Below are positions 51,071 to 58,667 of a stretch of 64,000 nt of DNA, piece by piece. The first letter of the stretch is position 1. Each line of letters starts with the position of its first letter. This DNA is from Amycolatopsis sp. A133 (GTDB lineage Bacteria; Actinomycetota; Actinomycetes; Mycobacteriales; Pseudonocardiaceae): positions 1-64,000 of the forward strand of contig NZ_JAVHJU010000062.1 of assembly GCF_031082405.1 (NCBI RefSeq), in the 5' to 3' direction. Below the pieces are notes generated by a model. The model worked only from the letters and a program-made list of their open reading frames with translations, had not been told where the DNA came from and did no database searches. Position numbers and translations under genes: made by a program.

Positions 51071-51955
51071 ATGTCCACGACACCGGTCATCGACGTCGAT
51101 CGCCTCACCCTCACCTACGGCGGCTTCCCCGCCGTGAAAGACCTTTCGTTCCAGGTGGATCGCGGGGAGCTGTATGCCCTGCTCGGCACGAACGGCGCCG
51201 GAAAGACCTCGACCCTGGAGACGGTCGAAGGTCACCGCGCACCGACCTCGGGGGCCGTGCGGGTGTTCGGCAAGGACCCCCGCGACCGTGCCGCCGTCCG
51301 CCCGCGGATGGGGATCATGCTGCAGGAGAGCGGGTTTTCCGCCGACCTGACCGTGCGCGAGACCGTCGGCCTGATCGGGCGGCTCACCGAGCGGCACGAC
51401 GACGTCGGACGCGTGCTCGGCGTCGTCGACCTGACCCGCAAGACGGGCACCAAGGTCGGGCAGCTCTCGGGCGGGGAAAAGCGACGGCTCGACTTCGCCA
51501 CCGCCGTCTACGGCACGCCCGAGCTGGTCTTCCTCGACGAGCCCACCACCGGGCTCGACATCCAGTCGCGGGACGCGCTCTGGGACGCCGTCGACCGGCT
51601 GCGCGAGGACGGCTCGACCGTCGTGCTCACCACGCACTACCTCGAGGAAGCCCAGCAACGCGCCGACCGCATCGGGCTCATGCACCAAGGCGCCCTTCAC
51701 CGCGAAGGCACCGTCGCCGAACTGACCAGGACGCTGCCCTCGACCATCCACTTCGGACTCCCGGCTCACGCGCCGTCACCGCCACTGCTAGCCACGCGGG
51801 GCGTGGACGGAAAGTTCCTCGTCGAAACCTTCGGCCTGCAGAAGGACCTGCACACGCTCCTCGCCTGGGCGCAGGACCAGGCCGTGGAGCTGCTCGACCT
51901 GCAGGCCGGGCCGACGCGGCTCGACGACGTCTTCCGCGCCATCGAAAACTCTTGA
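51071..51955 (+). CDS. ABC exporter ATP-binding protein
   Basis: 294 aa. Walker A GTNGAGKTST (~38-47), signature QLSGGEKRR, Walker B LVFLDEPTTGLD, H-loop LTTHYLEEAQ. DrrA-like class with a C-terminal extension after ~215. Divergent from the two-component system 108 nt away and followed by its permease after 11 nt. Substrate unknown; drug, peptide or lipid export is usual for this arrangement. Confidence 0.94.
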   Translation: MSTTPVIDVDRLTLTYGGFPAVKDLSFQVDRGELYALLGTNGAGKTSTLETVEGHRAPTSGAVRVFGKDPRDRAAVRPRMGIMLQESGFSADLTVRETVGLIGRLTERHDDVGRVLGVVDLTRKTGTKVGQLSGGEKRRLDFATAVYGTPELVFLDEPTTGLDIQSRDALWDAVDRLREDGSTVVLTTHYLEEAQQRADRIGLMHQGALHREGTVAELTRTLPSTIHFGLPAHAPSPPLLATRGVDGKFLVETFGLQKDLHTLLAWAQDQAVELLDLQAGPTRLDDVFRAIENS

Positions 51956-51966
51956 GAGGAGGAACC

Positions 51967-52686
51967 ATGTTGACGATCGCTCGCGGCGAGCTGATCCAGC
52001 TCTTCCGGAACCGGCTCGTCCTGGTCACCGCCCTGGTGCTGCCGGCGGCGCTCAGCGCGTTCTTCATCGCCCGGCACGACATCTTCACCGAGGTGGGCAG
52101 CCTCGGCTACATCGCGACGCTGACGTTGTTCTTCGTGCTCGGCATCGGCCTCTACACCACCACGGTGACGACGCTGGCCGCCCGCCGCCAGAACCTGTTC
52201 CTCAAGCGCCTGCGCTCGACCGCGGCCGGTGACGCCGGGATCCTCGGCGGGCTGCTGCTGCCGGTCACCGCGATCGCGGTGGTCCAGATCGCCGTGCTGC
52301 TCGCGGTGCTGGCCGTGGTCACCGGGAAGCCGGCGAATCCGCCTCTGCTGGCCGCGGCCGTCGTGGCCACCGTGGTGATGATGCTTGCGCTGGGCCTGGC
52401 CACGGCCGGGCTGACGAATTCGCCGGAACACGCGCAGGTGACCACGCTGCCGATCAGCGTCGGCGTGATCGCCGTGGCCGGCTGGGTCGGCCTCACCGGC
52501 ACCGGCGAGCTGACGCTGCTCAAGCGCCTGCTGCCCGGCGGTTCGGCGGCCGAGCTGGTGCTCGACGCGTGGAACGGCGGGAAACCGGCCGCCGGCTCCC
52601 TGCTTCTCTTCGCCCCGACCCTGGCCTGGGTCTTCGTCGCGGTCGTGCTGGCGACGCGGCTCTTCCGCTGGGAACCGCGCCGCTGA
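51967..52686 (+). CDS. ABC-2 type permease
   Basis: 239 aa with six hydrophobic helices (LVLVTALVLPAALSAFFIA, IATLTLFFVLGIGLYTTTV, LLLPVTAIAVVQIAVLLAVL, AAAVVATVVMMLALGLATAG and two more). GAGGAGG precedes the ATG. Works with the preceding ATPase. The secreted peptidase gene follows after 26 nt and may share the transcript. Confidence 0.9.
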   Translation: MLTIARGELIQLFRNRLVLVTALVLPAALSAFFIARHDIFTEVGSLGYIATLTLFFVLGIGLYTTTVTTLAARRQNLFLKRLRSTAAGDAGILGGLLLPVTAIAVVQIAVLLAVLAVVTGKPANPPLLAAAVVATVVMMLALGLATAGLTNSPEHAQVTTLPISVGVIAVAGWVGLTGTGELTLLKRLLPGGSAAELVLDAWNGGKPAAGSLLLFAPTLAWVFVAVVLATRLFRWEPRR

Positions 52687-52712
52687 GCGCGGTGCGAACG
52701 AAAGGAATTCCG

Positions 52713-54146
52713 ATGCGTAAAGCCTTGCTGGTGGCCGCGATCGCCGTGCTCGGCGCGACGACCGCCGTCCCCGCGGCATCCGCCGCACCGAACACCGTGG
52801 ACTGGGGACCGTGTCCCGCCGGGGCGTTCCCGACGCCGGACCTGCAGTGCACGACCCTGAAAGTCCCGCTGGACGACCGGGATCCGGGCGGGCGGACGAT
52901 CGACGTCGCCGTGTCGCGCCTGCCGAGCAAAAACCCGGAGAAGCGGCGGGGCGTGCTGCTGACCAACCCGGGCGGCCCCGGCGGCGGTGGCCTGGACTAC
53001 CCGCAGCTGCTGAAGTACGTGAAGCTGCCCCAAGAAGTGCTCGACTCCTACGACATCATCGGGTTCGACCCGCGCGGGGTCGCGCACAGCACGCCGGTGA
53101 CGTGCGACCTGAAGCCGGAGCAGATCGCGGTCGGCAACCTGCCGTACGCGAACGGCCCGGCCGACGTCGTGAAGCAAGCCGCGCTGGCGAAGCAGGAAGC
53201 CAAGCAGTGCGCCGAGGCGAAGACCGGGGCGATGCTGCCGTACGTCACCACGGCGAACACCGCGCGGGACATGGACCGCATCCGCGCGGCGCTCGGTGAA
53301 GCGAAGGTGTCCTACCTCGGCGCGTCCTACGGGACGTACCTCGGCGCGGTGTACACGACGCTGTTCCCCGAGCGCAGCGACCGGTTCGTGCTGGACAGCA
53401 GCCTCGGCCCGGGCGGCTACGACATCAACGCGATGCGCGGGTTCGCGCGGGGCATGCAGGACCGGTTCCCGGACTTCGCGAAGTTCGCCGCGGCACACCC
53501 GGAGTACGGGCTCGGCACCACGCCCGCCCAGGTGACGGCCAAGTTCCACGAGCTGGCGGCGCGACTGGACCACGAGCCGGTCGAGGGCGTCACCGGCTCG
53601 GTCTTCCGCGGCCTGACGTTCGAGGGCTTGTACGTGACGGACCTGACACAGCTGGCCGAGGACTGGCAAGGGCTCGACCAGGGCCGAGCCCCGAAGCCGC
53701 CGGAGGCACCGGTGACCGGGGTGGAAAACCTGCTGGCGTCCCGGTTCGCCGTGATCTGCGGCGACTCGGCGTGGCCGCGCTCGATCGCGAGCTACCAGCT
53801 GGACGTCGCCGTCGACCGGATCCGCTACCCGCTGCTCGGCGCGGCGAGCGCGAACATCGCGGCGTGCGCGTACTGGGCCCCGCCGGCCGAGCCGCCGGTG
53901 CGGATCACCGGCCACGGCCCGGCGAACGTGCTGATGGTGCAAAACCAGCGTGACCCCGGGACGCCGTTGTCCGGGGCCCGCAAGCTGCGCGCGGCGTTCG
54001 GCGAGCGCGCCCGGATGATCACGATCGACCAGGGTGGGCACGGGGCCTACCTGTTCACGCCCAGCAAGTGCGGGAACTCGCTCGTGACCGAGTACCTGGT
54101 GAGCGGGAAGCGGCCGGACGACACCTTCTGCGTCGCGGAAAGCTGA
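52713..54146 (+). CDS. Secreted alpha/beta-hydrolase peptidase (S33, TAP-like)
   Basis: 477 aa. Signal peptide (MRKALLVAAIAVLGATTAVP, cleavage near ASAAP), oxyanion NPGGPGGGG, FDPRGVAHS, nucleophile Ser in GASYGTYLG (~215), Asp in NQRDPGTPLSG and His in QGGHGAYL. Same family as 4153-5724 but clearly diverged (about 46 residues shorter), so not a recent duplicate. It lies at the end of the ABC exporter operon, just inside the right att-like repeat. Confidence 0.92.
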   Translation: MRKALLVAAIAVLGATTAVPAASAAPNTVDWGPCPAGAFPTPDLQCTTLKVPLDDRDPGGRTIDVAVSRLPSKNPEKRRGVLLTNPGGPGGGGLDYPQLLKYVKLPQEVLDSYDIIGFDPRGVAHSTPVTCDLKPEQIAVGNLPYANGPADVVKQAALAKQEAKQCAEAKTGAMLPYVTTANTARDMDRIRAALGEAKVSYLGASYGTYLGAVYTTLFPERSDRFVLDSSLGPGGYDINAMRGFARGMQDRFPDFAKFAAAHPEYGLGTTPAQVTAKFHELAARLDHEPVEGVTGSVFRGLTFEGLYVTDLTQLAEDWQGLDQGRAPKPPEAPVTGVENLLASRFAVICGDSAWPRSIASYQLDVAVDRIRYPLLGAASANIAACAYWAPPAEPPVRITGHGPANVLMVQNQRDPGTPLSGARKLRAAFGERARMITIDQGGHGAYLFTPSKCGNSLVTEYLVSGKRPDDTFCVAES

Positions 54147-54150
54147 CCGT

Positions 54151-54193
54151 AAGCGGCGGTGCCACCCCGTCCCCTGGGGTGGCACCGCCGCTT
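54151..54193 (+). terminator. Terminator of the S33 peptidase gene
   Basis: Perfect 18-bp stem AAGCGGCGGTGCCACCCC with its complement around a 7-nt loop, 5 nt past the stop codon. Confidence 0.9.
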
Positions 54194-54264
54194 CGGATCA
54201 GCGAGCACGGCGCATCATCTGACTAGGCGATTCTCCATCACCGCAGGTCAGGGCGATGATCGAC

Positions 54265-54362
54265 CCTCACTGGCAGTGAGGGGGTCAGGGGTTCGAGTCC
54301 CTTAGCTCCACTTTCTCGCAGAACCCCTTCGATCACGCCGTTGCGGCAGGCGGAGGGGTTTC
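54265..54362. repeat. att-like direct repeat, copy 2: truncated tRNA-Ala 3' half plus terminator
   Basis: Starts at the 5' strand of the anticodon stem (CCTCACTGGCAGTGAGG) and continues to the tRNA 3' end and its terminator. One C of the TpsiC/acceptor junction is deleted, and there is no D-arm or 5' acceptor, so it cannot make a tRNA. It is in the same orientation as the intact gene at 41210. The rest of 54194-54412 holds no gene. Confidence 0.85.
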
Positions 54363-54412
54363 TTCATGCCCGCGGTCGATTTTGGGTGAGGGCCACTGGC
54401 CACCCGGAGCGG

Positions 54413-54865
54413 CTAGAGGCTCATCCAGCAGAACAGGAGCTCATCGGCTTCCCGAGCCCGCCGCGCGAGCTCGACCATCGTCTCGATGAACGCCTGCGCC
54501 TCCGCCACGCCGACGCGGCCGCCCAGTTCTTCGATCCGGGCCCACTCCCGCGCCACACGGGGCAGATCGCCGGCCTCGGCCAGCGCATCGCGGGCCGACT
54601 CGTTCAGCTCGGTCACCCACGGGCCCTCGTGGCCGGGATCCGGTTCGCCGCCTGGTGGCCAGACCAGCTTTTCGCTCACGAGGTCCGGGCGCCACGGCAC
54701 CTGCCGGACCGCCGCGATCAGCATGCCCAGAACGACCGCCGGATCGACTCCCTTCGCTTCGACCCCGTCGAACACCTCGCCCATCGGAGAGCACTCGTCG
54801 GTGACGTCCATCGCCCGTTGCACCGCGTCGGCGCCGGGTGCACGGAAGTAGTCGAACAACGGCAT
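54413..54865 (-). CDS. Hypothetical small acidic protein
   Basis: 150 aa, mainly helical and acidic, from ATG 54865 (weak Shine-Dalgarno). Readable features are FDGVEAKGVDPAVVLGMLIA, RPDLVSEKLVWPPG and a C-terminal helix EAQAFIETMVELARRAREAD. The small acidic composition recalls immunity proteins of toxin systems, but no toxin is adjacent and I cannot name a family. It is just outside the island. Confidence 0.7.
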   Translation of the reverse strand: MPLFDYFRAPGADAVQRAMDVTDECSPMGEVFDGVEAKGVDPAVVLGMLIAAVRQVPWRPDLVSEKLVWPPGGEPDPGHEGPWVTELNESARDALAEAGDLPRVAREWARIEELGGRVGVAEAQAFIETMVELARRAREADELLFCWMSL

Positions 54866-55357
54866 GGGGCGATTATGTCGAAGCGGCGCCTCCTCTGCGT
54901 CCCGAGTACACGACGCGCCTGCGCGTTCCAGCAGCTCGGCGGTCGCCTCCCGCAGGCGGTGCCGGGCAGCCAGCCCGGCTCGAACACCGATTCTTCGGTG
55001 ATCGACTTCGAGCGGCGCCACGTCGCCGCCGGCGCTGTCCCTCCCGCCTGCGGTGAGAGGGACAACCGAACCTGACGATCCGGCCGGCCGATGGCCGCGA
55101 GGGACCCGGTCGATCATCCGAGGTCTGGTCCGTCACGGCGGGCGATTCCCACTTCGACCAGCTCGACTCCGACGCCGACGAGAAGGCCGGAGATTCGGGT
55201 CGCGTCGTCCGGGATACAGCCTCTACGGATTTCGTCGGACAGCTTTCCACGATGAATGGACCCGGCCACGGATGGCGGCGTTGCCGAATGGGAGTTCACC
55301 ACCCGTCGAGGGTGAGCAGGGGTTCCGATAGCGCCGTACCGGTGTTTTGATGACTTG
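54866..55357. other. Intergenic region, possibly with one small gene
   Basis: 492 nt. On the minus strand a frame from GTG 55299 to 55114 could encode 61 aa ending TRISGLLVGVGVELVEVGIA-RRDGPDLG (hyphen inserted). It has protein-like composition but no Shine-Dalgarno and no recognised family. Nothing else is evident apart from the probable promoter of the LysE gene near 55320-55350. Confidence 0.35.
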
Positions 55358-55990
55358 ATGGACCTGGGACTGATCCTCGGTTTTGCCGGCGCATGCGTGG
55401 TGCTCAACCTGGTACCGGGGCCGGGAATGATGTTCATGATCGCCCACGGAATCGCCGGCGGGCGCCGCGGGGGGATCGCCGCCACGCTGGGGATGGCCAG
55501 CGGCACGGTCGTCCACACCGTGGCCGCCGCGCTGGGCTTGAGCGCCCTTTTGCGGGCGGCTCCCGCCGCGCTCGGGACGGTGAAGATCATCGGCGCGGTT
55601 TTCCTGCTGTACCTGGCGGTGACGACGTTGGTGTCGGCCAGGAAATCGGCCACGCCTTTCGCGCTGCGCGCGGGCGCGCGGGCCACGTTGCGCAGGACCT
55701 ACGTGTCGGCGGTGTTCACGAACCTCGCGAACCCGAAGGTCGTTCTCTTCTACCTGGCCTTCGTGCCCCAATTCCTCACGCCGGGCGGCTGGGCGGTATC
55801 CGCTCAGATACTGACGCTGGGCACGGTGCTGATCGTCATCGGTATCGTCATGGACGGCACGGTCGGGATCGCTGCCGGAACATTCTCCGCATTGCTGCTC
55901 CGGAAACCGAAGTTCCAGCGTCGGCTCAAGGAGCTTTCCGCAGCGATTTTCGGCGGCTTGGCGATCCGGTTGTTCACCGAGAGTTTATGA
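55358..55990 (+). CDS. LysE-family translocator (RhtB-like exporter)
   Basis: 210 aa with six helices. The family signature LNLVPGPGMMFMIAHGIAGG (~15-34) and FTNLANPKVVLFYLAFVPQF are diagnostic. These proteins export amino acids or their derivatives by proton antiport. ATG 55358; TTG 55355 is a near alternative. Monocistronic, no adjacent LysG-type regulator. Confidence 0.92.
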   Translation: MDLGLILGFAGACVVLNLVPGPGMMFMIAHGIAGGRRGGIAATLGMASGTVVHTVAAALGLSALLRAAPAALGTVKIIGAVFLLYLAVTTLVSARKSATPFALRAGARATLRRTYVSAVFTNLANPKVVLFYLAFVPQFLTPGGWAVSAQILTLGTVLIVIGIVMDGTVGIAAGTFSALLLRKPKFQRRLKELSAAIFGGLAIRLFTESL

Positions 55991-56099
55991 CACGTAGGCT
56001 CACCCGAAGTTATGTCGCCGATATGGGCGGCGAGTTCGGCGGCCTGCCTCGTAGAGTGGTCGGGCCGACGGAGCTCGCGAGACGACGATGAGGTGTGGA

Positions 56100-56999
56100 G
56101 TGGCGGATTCCGGGGTGGCCGGCGACGCGAGTGAGCTCGAGGCGGCCACGGCGGCCTTCACGCGGGTGCGGCCGCGCCTGTTCGGGATCGCGTACCGCAT
56201 GCTCGGCAGCGCCACCGAGGCCGAGGACCTGGTGCAGGACGTCTGGCTGCGGTGGCAGACCTGCGATCGCTCCGCGGTGCTCAACCCGGAAGCGTTCCTG
56301 GCGACGACCGCCACCCGGCTGGCGATCAACGTCCTCCAGTCGGCGCGGAACCGGCGCGAGACCTACGTCGGGCCGTGGCTGCCCGAACCCGTCGACACCG
56401 GCGCGGACCCGTACCTGGGCGCCGAACGCGGGGCGGCCCTGGAATTCGCGGCCCTGCTGCTGATGGAGAAGCTCACCCCGAACGAACGCGCCGCCTACGT
56501 GCTGCGGGAAGCCTTCGACTACTCCTACGCGCAGATCGCCGACATCCTGTCCTCGACCGAACCCGCGGTGCGCCAGCTGGTCAGCCGGGCCCGCAAGCAC
56601 CTCGCGAGCGAACGGCACGCGCCGGTGACCGCGGCCGAGCAGCGGGAGCTGCTGACCGCGTTCCTCGCCGCCGCCCGGTCGGGCGACCTGAGCGCGCTGG
56701 AACGGCTCTTCACACCGGACGTGACCAGCCTGTCCGACGGCAACGGCCGGAAGGGGGTCGCCCGCACGCCGGTCGTGGGCGCGGTGCGGGTGGCGAAGTT
56801 CCTGCAAGCCATCTCGACCTGGTTCTGGGACGAGATCGACGTGCGGTGGACCCAGGCCAACGGGCAGACCGCCGCCGTGCTCCTGCAGGACGGCGGCGTG
56901 TACGGCCTGCTCACGGTCAGCGCCACCGCCGAGGGCATCGATCAGCTGCTGTGGCTGGTCAACCCCGGAAAGAACAAGGCGGTGCGGGTCCCGGACTGA
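56100..56999 (+). CDS. ECF41-type RNA polymerase sigma factor (SigJ-like)
   Basis: 299 aa. Region 2 (RPRLFGIAYRMLGSATEAED through LVQDVWLRWQ) and region 4 (LTPNERAAYVLREAFDYSYA, LSSTEPAVRQLVSRARKHL) are linked by WLPEPVD. A ~110-residue SnoaL-like C-terminal domain, which in ECF41 factors replaces a separate anti-sigma, ends in NPGK, the position of the usual NPDK motif. GTG 56100 is chosen for its GAGG; ATG 56088 is possible. Followed 20 nt later by a free SnoaL-like protein. Confidence 0.9.
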   Translation: MADSGVAGDASELEAATAAFTRVRPRLFGIAYRMLGSATEAEDLVQDVWLRWQTCDRSAVLNPEAFLATTATRLAINVLQSARNRRETYVGPWLPEPVDTGADPYLGAERGAALEFAALLLMEKLTPNERAAYVLREAFDYSYAQIADILSSTEPAVRQLVSRARKHLASERHAPVTAAEQRELLTAFLAAARSGDLSALERLFTPDVTSLSDGNGRKGVARTPVVGAVRVAKFLQAISTWFWDEIDVRWTQANGQTAAVLLQDGGVYGLLTVSATAEGIDQLLWLVNPGKNKAVRVPD

Positions 57000-57019
57000 C
57001 CCGCCGGCGGGAGGAATCC

Positions 57020-57385
57020 GTGTTCGACCCGCATGACGCGACCGTGCGCCGGTTCGCCGCGGCTTGCCGCCGACGGGACAGCGCCGCGCTCGAAGCCGTC
57101 CTCGGCGACGACGCGGTCGCGACGTGCGACGGCGGCGGCCTGGTGCTCGCGCCGGCGGGGCCGGTGCGCGGCGCGACGGAGGTTGCCCGGCTGGTCATCG
57201 AGGTACTGGGCGGGCGAGCGGGTGCCGAGCTGACCGTCGAGTCCGTCAACGGCCGCGCCGGGCTCGTCCTGCGCCACGCCTCGCGCGCCGTCGCGGTCGC
57301 CGGCATCGAGACGGCCGGGGCCGGGATCACCTCGCTCTGGATCGTCCTCAACCCGGCGAAGCTGGGCGGCTGGCACCGCCGTTGA
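57020..57385 (+). CDS. Stand-alone SnoaL-like protein resembling the ECF41 C-terminal domain
   Basis: 121 aa from GTG 57020 with a strong GGGAGGA. It has the layout of the ECF41 tail: helix RRFAAACRRRDSAALEAVLG, the CDGGG motif, RGATEVARLVIEVLGG, and LWIVLNPAKLGGW carrying the NPxKL motif. It has no sigma domain. Since the ECF41 tail regulates its own sigma factor, this protein may compete with or sense for it. It lies in the same transcript as the sigma gene. Confidence 0.75.
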   Translation: MFDPHDATVRRFAAACRRRDSAALEAVLGDDAVATCDGGGLVLAPAGPVRGATEVARLVIEVLGGRAGAELTVESVNGRAGLVLRHASRAVAVAGIETAGAGITSLWIVLNPAKLGGWHRR

Positions 57386-57422
57386 CCGGGCCCGCACCGC
57401 GGCTGCCGTGCGGGCCCGGTCA
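57383..57422. terminator. Bidirectional terminator between convergent operons
   Basis: Perfect 15-bp stem TGACCGGGCCCGCAC with its complement and a 10-nt loop. It includes the SnoaL stop codon and fills the 39-nt gap to the SDR stop. Confidence 0.85.
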
Positions 57423-57424
57423 CC

Positions 57425-58159
57425 TCACCGCGCCAGCCACTCCCGGTAGGTGGTGTTCGCGAGGACCGCCCCGTCCTTGGCGACGAGGGCGTCGCCGGAG
57501 GCCGCCGCGAACAGGCCGGCCTGGTCGTCGACGACGACGCGGCGCCGGTCACCCTGCGCGGCGAGGGTGATCCGGCCGAGCTCGTCGAGCGTGAACACCT
57601 CCGGTCCGGCGATGTTCCGGGTGCCCCGCAGGGGAGCGCCCATGCTGACGTCGGCCACCGCCTGGGCGACGTCGTCCGCCGCGATGGGCTGGACGCGCGT
57701 CGCGGGCAGGCGGACGGTGTTCTCGTCGGACGTCCAGGACATCGCCGCGCCCACGAACTCGAAGAACTGCGTGGCGCGGACGATCGAGTACGGCAGCGGC
57801 CCAGCCTTGAGGATCTCCTCCTGCAGCACCTTGGCGCGGTAGTAGACCAGGTCCGGCACCAGGTCCGCGCCCACGATCGACAGGACGACCACGTGCCCGG
57901 CGCCGGTCGCGTCCGCTGCCTGCAGCAGGTTGTCCATGGTCGTCCGGAAGAACGCGGGCGAGGCGTCGTCGAACGTCGGCGAGTTCGTCAGGTTGACGAC
58001 GACCTCGGCGCCGGCCAGCGCCTCGGCCAGGCCCTGCCCGGTGAGCAGGTCCAGCCCGGTCGACGGCGAGTGCGGGACCGCTTCGTGCCCGCTCTTGGTC
58101 AGGATCGTGACCACTCGGGAGCCGATCAGCCCGGTCCCGCCGATGACGGCGATCTTCAT
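57425..58159 (-). CDS. NAD(P)-binding atypical SDR (NmrA/epimerase-like)
   Basis: 244 aa. N-terminal KIAVIGGTGLIGSRVVTILT binds NAD(P) (GxxGxxG). YYRAKVLQEEIL keeps the SDR Tyr-x-x-x-Lys, and PYSIVRATQFFEF is typical of the NmrA/YwnB-like group. Overlaps the cupin gene (ATGA). ECF41 sigma factors often sit beside oxidoreductase or epimerase genes of this kind, and an ECF41-type promoter lies upstream of the pair. Confidence 0.88.
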   Translation of the reverse strand: MKIAVIGGTGLIGSRVVTILTKSGHEAVPHSPSTGLDLLTGQGLAEALAGAEVVVNLTNSPTFDDASPAFFRTTMDNLLQAADATGAGHVVVLSIVGADLVPDLVYYRAKVLQEEILKAGPLPYSIVRATQFFEFVGAAMSWTSDENTVRLPATRVQPIAADDVAQAVADVSMGAPLRGTRNIAGPEVFTLDELGRITLAAQGDRRRVVVDDQAGLFAAASGDALVAKDGAVLANTTYREWLAR

Positions 58160-58524
58160 TTCCTCGACCATCCCTTCGCCCGGAGTTCTTCTTCGTCCAC
58201 GAGGTCGACCATCGGCCGGCCCGGTTCGCAGAGCATGGTGACGGTGAACCGCACCGGGATGTCGGCGCGGTTGTTGCCGTCCTGGTAGTGGATGACGTCG
58301 CCGCCCGGCTCCCAGAACGCCTCGCCGGCGCGGACGACGCGCGGCGGCTCGCCTTCGAGCTCGAACACCATCTCGCCGTCCAGGACGTAGCCGAAGGCCG
58401 GTCCGGGGTGGCGGTGCGGCGGGGTGCCGGGGTCGCCCGGCGGGTACTCGATGACGATGGTCATCGCCTGCGCCCCCTCCGGGATGAAGGGCGGTTTCGC
58501 CTCCTGCAGCACGGTCAATGACAT
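58156..58524 (-). CDS. Cupin-domain protein
   Basis: 122 aa single cupin. Motif 1 GTPPHRHPGPAFGYVLDGEM supplies His/His/Glu-like metal ligands; motif 2 GEAFWEPGGDVIHYQDGNN supplies the last His. No enzymatic function can be assigned. GAGGAGG precedes the ATG. First gene of the two-gene leftward operon. CGGGTGCACCCG (58545-58556), a 12-nt palindrome, lies in the 5' UTR. Confidence 0.88.
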   Translation of the reverse strand: MSLTVLQEAKPPFIPEGAQAMTIVIEYPPGDPGTPPHRHPGPAFGYVLDGEMVFELEGEPPRVVRAGEAFWEPGGDVIHYQDGNNRADIPVRFTVTMLCEPGRPMVDLVDEEELRAKGWSRK

Positions 58525-58560
58525 GGAAGGACCTCCTCGATGAACGGGTGCACCCGCTAG

Positions 58561-58587
58561 GACCGGACAGCCGCGCGATTTGTGACA
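58561..58587 (-). promoter_or_regulatory. ECF41-type promoter of the cupin-SDR operon
   Basis: On the leftward strand TGTCACA (58587-58581), 16 nt, then GGTC (58564-58561). ECF41 promoters are described as TGTCACA-N15/16-CGTC, so the -35 is exact and the -10 differs in one base. Distance to the cupin ATG is about 37 nt. The sigma factor is encoded 1.6 kb to the left. Confidence 0.7.
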
Positions 58588-58667
58588 CCGGTGGACGGGA
58601 GGGATGTGCACCTAAGGGCGGCCTCGAGGTCGTGTCCGGCGGCGAGCGCCGGTGTCATGCTGAGGTG

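Noticed and set aside
41210..54362. The island considered as an intact integrative element or prophage
   Set aside because: No complete integrase, excisionase, replication, transfer or phage structural gene is visible; only a short integrase C-terminus remains.
54866..55357. Several short frames on both strands
   Set aside because: Except for a weak 61-residue candidate, they lack ribosome sites and protein-like composition.
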